Source: Plasmopara viticola (taxonomy: Eukaryota > Oomycota > Peronosporomycetes > Peronosporales > Peronosporaceae). Taken from it: a stretch of 64,000 nucleotides of DNA. The position numbers and the translations under genes were made by a program. The notes below the pieces were generated by a model. It did no database searches. It was given only the letters and a program-made list of their open reading frames with translations, and was not told the origin of the DNA. Positions within the stretch are counted from its first letter, which is position 1, and each line of letters opens with the position of its first letter. Shown here one piece after another: positions 1-9,998 of this stretch. The stretch covers positions 682,001 to 746,000 of the forward strand of contig MBPM02000026.1 in assembly GCA_001695595.3 (NCBI GenBank). The letters run 5' to 3'.

Positions 1-108
1 TAAACCACCATGCTTTGTAGCCAGCCCAAGTCGACGAAGGCATTCTTGCACATGAATTCCTTGCAGCTCATCCTTTGCATTGTAGTCGCTAGCAGACATG
101 GACAGCAT
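1..108 (-). CDS. Partial 5' end of an unidentified gene running off the left edge
   Basis: Reading leftward from an ATG at 108-106, 36 codons are open to the window edge, beginning MLSMSASDYNAKDELQ. The frame has no stop, and the ATG lies about 360 bases upstream of the divergently transcribed GH3 gene. No domain can be recognised in so short a piece. The ATG could instead lie inside an internal exon, because an AG dinucleotide sits a few bases upstream. Seen: an open frame with a plausible composition. Inferred: that it is coding. Confidence is low. Confidence 0.3.
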   Translation of the reverse strand, partial: MLSMSASDYNAKDELQGIHVQECLRRLGLATKHGGL

Positions 109-471
109 TCTACTAATTACCACACTCATACACCTACCGATACGAAATGATTCGTTTGCTCAGTCCGTCGACAGGCACGTCGCCGCAACTTGAGCTGAAT
201 GCGTACCGCCATTCGTACTTGCATCTCCATGAAGACATGCTTGGCAATAGACTGTACATGTTCATGGCTCACGTTGACGCGCGTAAAAGGTCGCGTGGAA
301 GAAGTAAGATGCATCGTAACATCCGAGAATTGATATCCGACCTAATCGCTTAGCCAATCAAAAGCCTTGAATGCCAATCAATGGAATTCGTGTTTCTGTG
401 GTGGTCAGTTATCCAAAAGTAGTGGCTGCGTATCAGATCCCTAAAAGCTTGTCTTCATTCATCTGCTTCCC

Positions 472-2793
472 ATGAGGCTCTTCCCCGTGCCAACGATCGT
501 GGCCGGCTTTCTCGGCCTCTCCACTACCACTGCGTCCATTCCACGTGCTTGCTCTTCTCCGGAGCATCTCGCGTTTGCGTTTTGCAACGCATCGCTATCA
601 ATTTCCGACCGGGTCGAGGATCTTTTGCGCCGTTTGCCACTGGATGAAAAGGTAACGCTCTTGACTGCTCGTGCCAGCCCGAAAGGCAATTTGAGTAGCA
701 TTGGACTGCCCGAGTATAATTGGGGTGCCAACTGTGTGCACGGGGTCCAGTCCACGTGCGGAACCAACTGCGCCACATCGTTTCCAAACCCTGTGAATCT
801 TGGTGCCATCTTTGACCCACAAGCAGTGTTTGATATGGCGCAAGTCATAGGCTGGGAGCTTCGTGCTCTGTGGCTTGAAGGAGCTAGAGAGAATTACGCT
901 GCAGGTCCGCACTTGGGGCTCGATTGCTGGTCACCCAATATTAATATAAACAGAGACCCTCGCTGGGGTCGAAACATGGAGACCCCATCGGAAGACCCAC
1001 TAGTCAATAGCAAATACAGTGTGGCCTACACGAAAGGACTGCAAGAAGGAAAAGACAAGAGATATCTGCAAGCAGTCGTGACTGTAAAGCATTACGTTGC
1101 CTACTCTTTAGAGCATTACAATGGTATTGATCGAATGGCATTTAACGCTGTGGTGTCAAACTACGACTTTGCCGATACGTATTTGCCGGCATTTAAAGCG
1201 TCCGTCGTGGAAGCGAATGCCAAGGGGATCATGTGCTCGTACAACGCTGTGAACGGTGTACCTATGTGTGCAAACGAAAAGCTCAATACCGGACTGTTGC
1301 GTAATACGTTGGGCTTTGACGGGTACATTACAAGCGATTCAAGCGCAATTGATGGCATTTTTCATCCACATAATTATACCAAAACGCTGTGTGAGGCTGG
1401 ACGACTGGCAATATTGTCGGGAACGGACATCAACAGTGGAAACGTCTACAAAAAGTGTTTGGCTGAGCTTGTGACAAGTGGACAATTGCCGGAGAAAGTA
1501 GTGGACGATGCCATGCGAAGGACGTTAAAGTTGCGTTTTGAATTGGGTCTGTTTGACCCAATTGACGATCAGCCGTACTGGCATGTGGCACCCGAGGAAG
1601 TCAACACGGCGAAATCAAAGCAATTGAGTCTCGATCTCACGCGAAAGTCCATTGTGTTGCTACAGAACCACGGCAATATTTTGCCGCTAGCCAAAGGTAC
1701 AAAACTGGCAGTGATTGGACCACACGCGATGGCGAAGCGAGCTTTGTTGGGCAACTACTTAGGACAGATGTGCCATGGCGATTACTTGGAGGTTGGCTGC
1801 GTGCAAACGCCACTTGAGGCACTTTTGGCTGTAAACGGGGAATCGCACACTGTATACGCCAAAGGCTCTTCCATTAACGACACTTCAACTGCAGACTTTG
1901 CCGAGGCGGAAGCTGCTGCACATAAAGCGGAAGTGGTTGTCCTGTTTCTAGGCATCGATACGTCAATCGAGCGTGAATCCGGGGACCGTGTAAATATTGA
2001 CGTGCCCAAAATCCAAATGGAGTTGCTGAAACGAGTCCGCCTTGCAGGCAAGCCAACTGTTGTCGTGCTGTTTAATGGAGGAGTGTTGGGTATCGAAGAG
2101 CTTACATTACACGCAGATAGCGTTATTGAAGCATTCTATCCTGGCTTTTTTGGAGCCCAAGCCGTGGCTGACATTCTTTTTGGGAACGCCGTTCCGAGCG
2201 GAAAACTTCCCGTCACTATGTATGCGTCAAACTATATAAATCGTGTAGACATGACGAGCATGAGTATGACCAAGTACCCTGGACGTTCTTATCGTTATTA
2301 CAAGGAAGTGCCAGTATTTCCATTCGGTTGGGGACTTAGTTACACCAAGTTTACATTGGCATTGGACAAAGAGGATAATGTGACCCAGTCAAACCAATTC
2401 CTTGAAGTCACGCGTGATCGAGACCAAACTGTGTCCGTGATTGTGTCAAACGACGGGAATTTGGCTGGAGATGAAGTTGTATTTGCGCTGTTTCGGCCAC
2501 TGAACGTCAATGCAACTGGCAATGCGAAATTGTTGAACGAACAATTGTTCGACTACCGCCGGGTGAGTCTACGCCCCACACAGTTTCGTAAGCTTAGCTT
2601 CCGCATTCAGCAGAGCACTTTGGCCATGGTCGATGACTCGGGCGACCACGCCAGTTTTCCGGGCTTCTATGAGGTCATCGTTACCAATGGTGTGCACGAG
2701 CGTGTAACGTTTGCTATCCATCTAGTTGGAAATTTTGAGACGCTAAGTGTTTACCCAGTAAATGCTGATTCGCCGCCCTCCACTCATGCGTAG
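472..2793 (+). CDS. Secreted glycoside hydrolase family 3 (beta-glucosidase/beta-xylosidase type)
   Basis: Intronless, 773 residues. The first ~22 residues form a signal peptide (MRLFPVPTIVAGFLGLS followed by small residues), so the enzyme is predicted to be secreted and to act on plant or own cell-wall beta-glycosides. The GH3 N-terminal barrel is complete: DPRWGRNMETPSEDP at about 162-176, the KH pair at 206-207, and the nucleophile Asp289 in GYITSDSS. The second alpha/beta domain follows (about 395-620, with SIVLLQNHGNILPL), then a fibronectin-III-like C-terminal domain (about 660-755) ending near GFYEVIVTNG. Length and order fit GH3 enzymes with an Fn3-like tail. The spelling around the nucleophile is closer to plant beta-xylosidase/arabinofuranosidase members than to bacterial beta-glucosidases, but substrate cannot be fixed from sequence. 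The ATG used is the first that gives a signal peptide. The gene looks intact. Confidence 0.93.
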   Translation: MRLFPVPTIVAGFLGLSTTTASIPRACSSPEHLAFAFCNASLSISDRVEDLLRRLPLDEKVTLLTARASPKGNLSSIGLPEYNWGANCVHGVQSTCGTNCATSFPNPVNLGAIFDPQAVFDMAQVIGWELRALWLEGARENYAAGPHLGLDCWSPNININRDPRWGRNMETPSEDPLVNSKYSVAYTKGLQEGKDKRYLQAVVTVKHYVAYSLEHYNGIDRMAFNAVVSNYDFADTYLPAFKASVVEANAKGIMCSYNAVNGVPMCANEKLNTGLLRNTLGFDGYITSDSSAIDGIFHPHNYTKTLCEAGRLAILSGTDINSGNVYKKCLAELVTSGQLPEKVVDDAMRRTLKLRFELGLFDPIDDQPYWHVAPEEVNTAKSKQLSLDLTRKSIVLLQNHGNILPLAKGTKLAVIGPHAMAKRALLGNYLGQMCHGDYLEVGCVQTPLEALLAVNGESHTVYAKGSSINDTSTADFAEAEAAAHKAEVVVLFLGIDTSIERESGDRVNIDVPKIQMELLKRVRLAGKPTVVVLFNGGVLGIEELTLHADSVIEAFYPGFFGAQAVADILFGNAVPSGKLPVTMYASNYINRVDMTSMSMTKYPGRSYRYYKEVPVFPFGWGLSYTKFTLALDKEDNVTQSNQFLEVTRDRDQTVSVIVSNDGNLAGDEVVFALFRPLNVNATGNAKLLNEQLFDYRRVSLRPTQFRKLSFRIQQSTLAMVDDSGDHASFPGFYEVIVTNGVHERVTFAIHLVGNFETLSVYPVNADSPPSTHA

Positions 2794-2920
2794 ATCGCAG
2801 CCGACGCGTTTCAAAGGACGTTCTACTTCGTCCTACTTAGGATCGAGAGTCGTGGTTATTGCGGCTTGACTTGGAAGTTAGGCTAATGAGTGTGCAATAC
2901 AACAAATACGATTTGGAAAA

Positions 2921-3185
2921 GGGAGCCGCTTACCCCCCCTCTAAATCCTAACACCACGTGCAAGGTTTTTTGCACGGATGCTTCTTAAGACAATGATCTT
3001 CCGTCGCGATCTTTATCAAATCATCATCTTCCATACGAGCAAGGTTTTTTGCATGGCGAATGTTCTATATCCTACAGATCCGGTGGTGTTCGCTCTAGCC
3101 AATCATCAATCGTTAATATAGCTTAGGGGTACTGCATTAAGGAGGGGGTCTGGTTAGCGAGAGGGGGGGCTGGTTAACGGCTCCC
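2921..3185. mobile_element. Candidate MITE with GGGAGCCG terminal inverted repeats
   Basis: A 265-bp noncoding block starts GGGAGCCGCTTACCCC and ends GGGGCTGGTTAACGGCTCCC, giving imperfect terminal inverted repeats of about 14-18 bp. It is flanked by the similar words TTTGGAAAA (2912-2920) and TTTGTGAAAA (3186-3195), which could be an imperfect 9-10-bp target duplication as in Mutator-like elements. Inside, the word GCAAGGTTTTTTGCA occurs twice, near 2961 and 3041. No ORF is present. Autonomous partner and family are unknown. Confidence 0.5.
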
Positions 3186-3469
3186 TTTGTGAAAATGTGG
3201 TATATGGAATTTACGATTACTTCCACAATTGCAGGTAACGATAAAATTTGAATTTCGCTTACGGCCATCATCCTGCCATCATAATTATATTTGTATATTC
3301 CTTGCAAGATGTTCAGATCAAATTATTGCCTTAAGTATCTGCAAAGTGACAAAACTCCTCCCAGCAATCTATTTATCGAAAAGTAAAACTTGTGACCGCC
3401 ACACCAACGCCAAATATATATTTCTATACACAGCTTAGTCAATTTGTGAATAAAATTCCACAAAATACA
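3186..3469. other. Unassigned AT-rich sequence
   Basis: Between the candidate MITE and the decayed repeat copy I see AT-rich sequence with no gene, RNA or repeat I can support. Confidence 0.5.
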
Positions 3470-4720
3470 ACTTGGCAATGCAAGCCGCGCTGTTTCACCT
3501 CCTGCTCCTGCTCCTGCAGCAATAGGCAATCACGAAGTTGAGGTCTAGATTTGGTAACTAGTCAAAGTATACGGTCAAGTCGCCAATTTCTTAAACGATA
3601 AGCGATGTGATGCGATCATTGACCAAGCAATTTCGATTGTTTCATTGTTGGTTCTAAAGGCAAACGAGATGTTGGTGGATGGAACATGCGTACTACTGTC
3701 TTGCAAATGCTGCCGACTTAGACTACTTTTACGAACATCCAATGCAACCAAACTTTAAGGTGCGTGGAGTCTAAATCTAGATGCAGCATTTGCGCTTCTC
3801 AAACGAGTGTTTTACGTGAATGCCAACATATGTAGAAAGAGTGTCTCATCGTGTGATGCAGAGCTCGATCTGGTGTAGGCTATAAAGATGGATTAGCGCG
3901 GATGAGGTCGCAGATTACCATCGGCAGCTTTACAATGCCTACGAAAATTGGAGAGTGAACGCGCAGAAACTGCGGTGAGTTTTTTTATAAGCTTTTGCAC
4001 GTTACTTGCTTTTTTCTCATCGATTTATTTGCCTTTTTAATTTTCGTACTTGAGAATCGGTCTTTGTCATTTCTGTCTTTCTGCGTAATTTACAAACAAC
4101 GGACAGTGGTGCGACAGTTGCAATATGTCTACCTGTTCAATGAGTTTGAAGTCTTCTGATGCAGCTCGTAGGCTTATGTCATCTTTCAACTATCACTCGA
4201 TTATTTTGGCTAATTTAAATGAGCTATCTGACATCGGATTCGCGCGAGTGAAAGAAACAAAACGAGACCACTAGGGATAGTAGATGCGAGAAAAAAAAAG
4301 AGCTCATACCTTTTGCGATCGACGATGTTTTTCGCATCACGTCAGCAACGATGAAATGAATAGCCGGCGATCCATGCGCTACTCATGTCTAAAATTCGCG
4401 CGTGGGGTGATTTCTTTTGCAGCTTGGTCAGTATTTTTTGTAGTAAAAATTGCATCATCCCGTTTATGATTCTGTAATTGCTCGTCAACTTTTTCACCTG
4501 CTTTACTCGACAGCACGTTCCCTCAAGACTTTTTAAAGGTTGTTGAGTTCGGCTTGGTCACCAAAATAGTGAAACCGAGCTGAGTTTTTTTCAGCCACTA
4601 TCGACAATGTGAAATCATAAGCTCTTGCTGGGCCTGCGCCTTGATATTCAAAACTTCTAGCTGCATGGGTTGGTCTCATACTAGTCGGATGCTATTAGAT
4701 AAGGTGTGCGTCCGAGAAGG
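3470..4720. pseudogene. Decayed copy of the tail-anchored-gene plus GRASP segment
   Basis: 3474-3780 aligns with exon 1 of the small two-exon gene found at 52856-53399: same start context (GGCAATGCAAGCCGC), the GGTGGATGGAACATG block near 3670, and a terminal stretch at 3720-3770 reading like AAxxxYFxEHPMQPNFK. The intron, with a GTGCGT donor at about 3763, and exon 2 (3860-3952, with an internal stop) follow. The same 3' noncoding tail seen in the other copies comes next (about 3955-4330). Then come GRASP-derived pieces in reverse sense: the last exon near 4480-4560 and, after a deletion, part of exon 1 at 4600-4705, which matches 47140-47310. It contains GRASP exon 1 sequence but no RPC3 piece, unlike the array units, so it looks like an older and separate duplication of the donor locus. 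Many frameshifts; not functional. Confidence 0.75.
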
Positions 4721-5099
4721 TAGAATGCGAAGTAAAGATGTTTAGATCCTTAGTTCGCTCTGTGCTACCTCTAAGCCTGTCCTTCTAGATCCTTCTAAAT
4801 GCTTCTTTGTGACGTCATCTAATAAAGTCTCTCCAGCGAAGTCAGCCTACGATGTCATAACCTTACCGGTATTGGCCGTACTCCTCTCCGTAATCCTGTG
4901 TCGTTATTCGCTTGTCCCACATGCATTCAACGGATATCATGTGCTCGAAAATAAAATTAATAGAGCTCACTAAGCCATGGTCGTTGCTCCTGAAAACTCA
5001 ATACACGGAAGTCTAAGCACTCTCCGCGTTTTTCAGCTTTGCTTACAGTGCAATTGTCAGCCACCTTCTCTATCAGCATCGAATTTTTGATGACTGTAG
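4721..5099. other. Unassigned sequence
   Basis: Between the decayed GRASP-like copy and the gypsy LTR I find no gene, RNA or repeat that I can support. Confidence 0.5.
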
Positions 5100-5505
5100 A
5101 TGTATCACAGTCGCGGAAAAACCTGATTAAGGTCGGCTGTCGGACGAGGCTGAGGCGCGGACGAGATAAAAGGAGGAGTGCTTGATGCTTAAAAAAATTA
5201 TTAGTGATACTAGATGAATAATTATTTTCTTAGTACAGCCTGACTGGCGGCTCTCAGCCATCCACTGCTACCATCCTAAATGCTATCATTCTTCTTTATT
5301 CCATGTGGCTTGTTACACATCCCGAATCTCATTTAGCCGATAAGGTGCCTAGGTTCCCAATTATTATGGGACATCTGGACCTGTTTTCTGGTCGGAAACT
5401 GTATAATCGCCTATAAGCATGTATAGTACGAGTGCATATGTATCTTGAAGATATTTTTTTGTGCGTAAAGTCGTTAACGGCACAACTGCCGGTGGCGACA
5501 GTTAC
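5100..5505 (-). repeat. 3' LTR of the gypsy element
   Basis: Shares with 8400-8790 an ordered series of words: a TCGCGG start, GCTGAGGCGCGG, TACAGCCT, GGCTCTCA, GGACAT, CGGAAACTGTATAA, and a terminal block resembling GCGTAAAGTCGTTAACGGCA. The two copies differ by many substitutions and indels, so insertion is old. Boundaries are good to about 10 bp. Confidence 0.8.
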
Positions 5506-5699
5506 GTAACTGACCCCCCTTCAAAAAAATGCCTACTTTAAATGATAGGTCGATGAATCCGGAACTCTGATTTAAAATCTACACGGACCCCCAAGTGGTT
5601 TCCTTCTGACTTTCACCAAGCTACCATGTTTGTTTTCCTTGTACTTACGATGTCCAATTACGGCTTCAACGAATTGTCTCTTGAAGCAATGACCTTATT

Positions 5700-7980
5700 C
5701 ATCTTTTACCGACGCTTCGAGTCCTTGAGATACGGCATCAACAGTTGCGTACACTGAGTATAGCTTTAATCCCTTCGATAATACTAACTCATAGAATTTT
5801 CGCGAAACTCTCTTCACGATCGGGAATGGGCCAATACATTATGGCGCGAGTTTCTTCGACTGAGCAAATCCTTGTGACGGACATCCAAATTCTTGCCGTC
5901 CAAAAGCACCAAACCACCAACTTTAAAGTCTTGGACAAGTCTATTCTTGTCATAGTAGATGTTCATGCGCTCTTGCGCTTCGCTCATCCGGCCCTGTGCG
6001 ACCTTGAGTAACGAAATCGAATTAATTGTGCCTAATTTCCTAACTTATGAAAGTCTGGATCTGATGTTACATCATCCGGCATGTAAGAAACATATCCTAG
6101 ATCCGCTTCGAACGGTGACAATCCAATTGTAGAGTATACACGTCGATGTTAGGCTATCTCAGCTAAATACAAGAAGTTGTCGATATCATTCTGCGCTAAA
6201 TTGACGAGAGGTAGAGGTAATCCTAAAAAAAACGTTAGATTTTTCCGCTTGTCTATCCATTTGCGGCCTTAAAATCGAAGCCAAATTGTGTTGCGTTCCC
6301 ATAGCAAACACGATTGCTTTATAATTTGGATGTGAGCTTGGCGGCTCGGTCGAATACAATGATCTTTGGTATGCCATGTTCCTTCATATATATCTTCATG
6401 AAGACTTTTGCAATCTCTGCATCATCGTCCTTTGTCTTTGTAGCGATGAACATGGCCCTTTATGCTAAGCGATCAACGATCACCATGTTGTTATTCAAAT
6501 CACTTTTGGTCTACGGTAAAGAGAAATGAAGTCTTTTATAATGTCGCTTCATCTGCCTCTTGGAATATCCAAAGACTGAATAATCCTGGCTGTCTGGTCT
6601 GCCTAGCCGCGTCGCGCTGACACATTTCGCATGGGTTGATATTGCGCTAGATGGACTGCGTCAATTTGACCACTTGCACTTTTGACGCACAGACAGACAC
6701 GTCTTATAAAGCCCTGGGTGGCCTGCCGATACAAAATCATGGTTCTCACAGATGACTTGGTTTTTGAGATCTTAGTCGTCTGAATTTTAACAGTCGTGGC
6801 GTCTCGTCTTCGCCAGCTTAGAAATACCTAGTACCATCGTGCAATGAGTAATTTGGCGCATCGTTTCCTATTTTTAGCTTCTTGATGCTGTACGATACGT
6901 CTCTATGCCACGCATATATCATTTTTGTAGATCTAGCAACTGTGACGAAGTTGACAATGCATCAGCCTTGAAATACTTTCACCGGAAACCCACTAGAAGA
7001 AATACAAAAATTTAGCAAGCACTTTAAATCTTCGAGCTACTCTGCGACTTGTAGTCTTCAGCGCCAGAAACATCTAAAAACTTTTGTGATTCGTTTCGAC
7101 CGTGAATGGTCGATCGAGAAGATACACACTTCATATTTCAAGCGCATCCATAATTGCAAGGAGCTCTTGCTCACGAACAGGGTACTTCAACTCGGCTGGC
7201 TTCATCTTCCGACTTACGGAGAATTGGCTCTATGATAACTTGATGTATAGTTGCTATTTCTTAAACCGTTTGAGTACACGGTCTAAAGCCGTTACGTGGT
7301 CTGCGACATATTTACTTTGAGAGAACACGTAGATGTCGTCAAAGTAGATTCTCATCATATCCATTAAATCGAATAAGACTTTTGCAGAAGCCGGTAAATG
7401 TATCTGGGCTTCCACTCAGTCCCATGGGAGTGACTAGACTTTCAAATAGACCATCTGAGGCTGAAAAAGTGGCAAAAGGAATATCCGATTCAAGCAAATT
7501 AATCTAAATATAACCTTGAAGTAGGTCCATGCGCGAATACCAATGACTTCCGAACATGGCGTCAAAGATGTCTTCCTTACGCGGCATTGTAATCGTCGGC
7601 ACGATCGTCGCCAAATTTAGTTGGCGAAAATCGTGCACAATACGCCAACCTAAAGACTTCTTGACACAAAAGGTTGGTGTCGAAAAGGCTGACGTTCTTG
7701 GTCGAATAATGCCTGCTTGAATAATCTCTCTGGTCCATTCTTGGATTGTATTGCGCTGTTCAGGCCTCTGACGCCATTTTTTGACGAATATCGGTTTGGT
7801 ACCAGGCTTAAGCAAAATTTCGGGCTTATCATTTCCCGTGCTAAAGATGTCTCGCTTGGAAGCTCTGTGTGAGATACTGTATTTGCGTACGACGGAAACA
7901 TCCTCAAGCGGATTCTGTCCTTCTCAGCCTTTTCAAAAACATGAAAATTAACGACGAAGACAGCTCCGTTGATCACCACA
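5700..7980 (-). pseudogene. gypsy pol remnant (RT, RNase H, integrase)
   Basis: Minus-strand pieces in several frames. 7815-7504 is the N-terminal palm of the reverse transcriptase (WTREIIQAGIIRPRTSAF, then WRIVHDFRQLN). YFDDIYVF is at 7335-7346. The RNase H motif KYPVREQELLAIMDALE lies around 7140-7195. The integrase zinc-finger half reads NPCEMCQRD at about 6610-6650, MVIVDRLA at 6463-6490 is the catalytic core, and NLAQNDIDNFLYLAEIA near 6150-6200 is the end of the core. Stops and shifts separate the pieces. Small plus-strand ORFs here are antisense shadows. Confidence 0.85.
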
Positions 7981-8399
7981 AGTCTTTTCGCAGCTTGTCG
8001 AGCTCCTCGTTACGGCTTGTTAGGAGCTCAGCAGTATCGATGAACGTATTTGTGGGTTCACGAGTCCTTCATTTTCCCATACAACAAAGCCAGACAAAAC
8101 AGCTCAGAAGTATTAAATGTGGATCAAGCAAAGCCAAGTGGGTAGCTTATTTGTATGTTATTATCCAATAACACCATAAGGCAAAAGCACAAAATCAAAG
8201 ACCAACTAAGAAGCTCCAGATAAATGTACCACACTAGCGTGCAACCGCACCAATCAACCACTGAACGTTAACTTTATGCTCCAAGCCAACCTTTGTAATC
8301 TAGTACTTCCCATTATATGGCTCGTATCAATAATTACAGGATGTCTCGCTTCTCACTATGTGATCACGAGCAAACTTGTTTTGAACTTTTGGACTTGAC

Positions 8400-8790
8400 A
8401 CGGCAAGTGTTTCTATGTCGCGGAAGATGCTGATTAAGGTCGGTTTTTGTACAAGGCTGAGGCGCGGGCGAGGTAAAATCGTAGAAGAGGAGGAGTATTT
8501 GTTGCTCAAAGCAAATTGAGAAGTGATAATTAATGAAGAACTCTTACGACATACTTCTTGATACAGCCTAGGTGGTGGCTCTCACCCATCTACTTCCACC
8601 ATCTTTAAAGTCATCATTCTTCAGCATTCCACTTGGGTTTTACAAATATAAATTTCTTTAGCTTATATGGTCTCTTGGTTTCCAATGGTTACGGGACATT
8701 CGGAATTATCGGAAACTGTATAAATATGTATTTTGGAGATATTTTATTTTTTGCGTAAAAGCCGTTACCGGCAGAACAGGGTCACGTCAG
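8400..8790 (-). repeat. 5' LTR of the gypsy element
   Basis: Direct repeat partner of 5100-5505, preserving the same word order (GCTGAGGCGCGG, GATACAGCCT, GGTGGCTCTCA, CGGAAACTGTATAA, GCGTAAAAGCCGTTACCGGCA). It lies upstream of pol on the minus strand. Confidence 0.8.
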
Positions 8791-9998
8791 AGTAAATTTG
8801 TTGAAAAATACCAAAAGCTAAAAATCTATTACGCTAAGCACTACTGAATTGCCTTGAGCATGTGGAGCGTCTTAAGTTCACAATAGAGAAACGTATCCGC
8901 ACAATATGCGAGGAAGGACGGAAGGAATCGGTGTTTTATCGTCAAACTTACCCATTCAACATTTTTGGTGTAAACAACCTCGAAATTTACCGACATGGAA
9001 GACCACCAAATTAAGAATTTCACTGGTCTGGGATGTGTAATCGCCACGTGTCGACCAATTAGAGCTGGCTGCTTAAAATATTGGTATAGCTGTGTAGTAT
9101 TAAAAGAGAGCACTTTTTGATAAAGCAGTCATAGCAAACACTACGAATTAAGTTGGTTAATAGCCTGGGTATTTAGTTCCCGTAAAAATATTCGCTGCGT
9201 ATTATCTATCCTCTGGTAAAAGATTGATATATATATCAATAAGCGAATAAAACCCGCCTTTGGTGTTACAACGTGAGTAAGGTGTACGTCATGCACTTTG
9301 ATCGACTTTAGTGGCCAAACGCGGTCTGCAGGGAAGTGTTTTTTATTAAACGAACCGTGCAACGTTCTTGACATATTCGTGCGTGCAAAGTACGTGACGG
9401 CAAAGAAGTCACGCCAAGTTACGATGTCAAGAACCTAAATGACAAGTAGTCCATCGAACACCCTAGTACAACCAAAATGCGGTCACCATTCTTATATAGA
9501 CGCCAGTTTTAATTGGCATTTGCACTGGGATGGTACCTCAAAAAATTGGCGGGTGTACAATGAACACTGCATTCGAATCATTTAACAGATGAGGGTGAAA
9601 TCGTCGACCGCGGTCAGCACTTCTAGTAATATTTATAGAAAGTGGTAGGTCATCTCACGAGTGCGCCAGGTACCCAGAGCGTATTATGCACATATTTCGA
9701 TGACGGTAATGTAAAACGAATGTGGAACACCTCATTGTCTACTTGTAGATAGTGGTGGCCATCTTGCTCGAATAAGCTTTTCGCTTGATGAGCGCCTAAT
9801 GTTGGTGGCCCAAGTCAATTGAGTGTATATGCACGTGTCGAACATGGCTAATAGTGGCGGCATAGCGACTGTATCTCGTGATCGTTTATACAACATGGCC
9901 TCGACGAAGACTTAAATTATTCATATATCGAAAAAAATGTATAATAAACATTTGATTTTGCTGACAAGTGCATAGGACAAGCACATTGATAGTAACCT
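8791..9998. other. Unassigned sequence between gypsy element and EZH2 gene
   Basis: About 1.2 kb in which I recognise no gene. Short minus-strand ORFs (90 aa at 8841-9113, 77 aa at 9141-9374) have no recognisable domain. The word AGTGGTGGCCATCTT near 9763 recurs at 34413, after the copia element, so part of this may be old repeat debris. Confidence 0.5.

Larger units (their letters stand above)
5100..8790 (-). mobile_element. Decayed Ty3/gypsy LTR retrotransposon
   Basis: Two direct repeats (about 5100-5505 and 8400-8790) bound an internal region whose minus strand carries gypsy pol in the expected order: reverse transcriptase (7980-7300), RNase H (around 7130-7210), then integrase (6660-6150). 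The RT active site reads YFDD at 7335-7346. The internal region is only about 2.9 kb and has almost no room for gag, so the element is internally deleted as well as riddled with stops. Strand is set by the pol reading direction. Confidence 0.85.

Noticed and set aside
147..353. Overlapping short ORFs upstream of GH3 (plus 147-353, minus 126-314)
   Set aside because: They overlap on opposite strands, have no domain and no supporting splice structure.
459..848. 129-residue antisense ORF over the GH3 gene
   Set aside because: It is a frame shadow of a clearly conserved gene.
5745..6529. Plus-strand ORFs in the gypsy region
   Set aside because: They are antisense to the integrase remnant and have no domain of their own.
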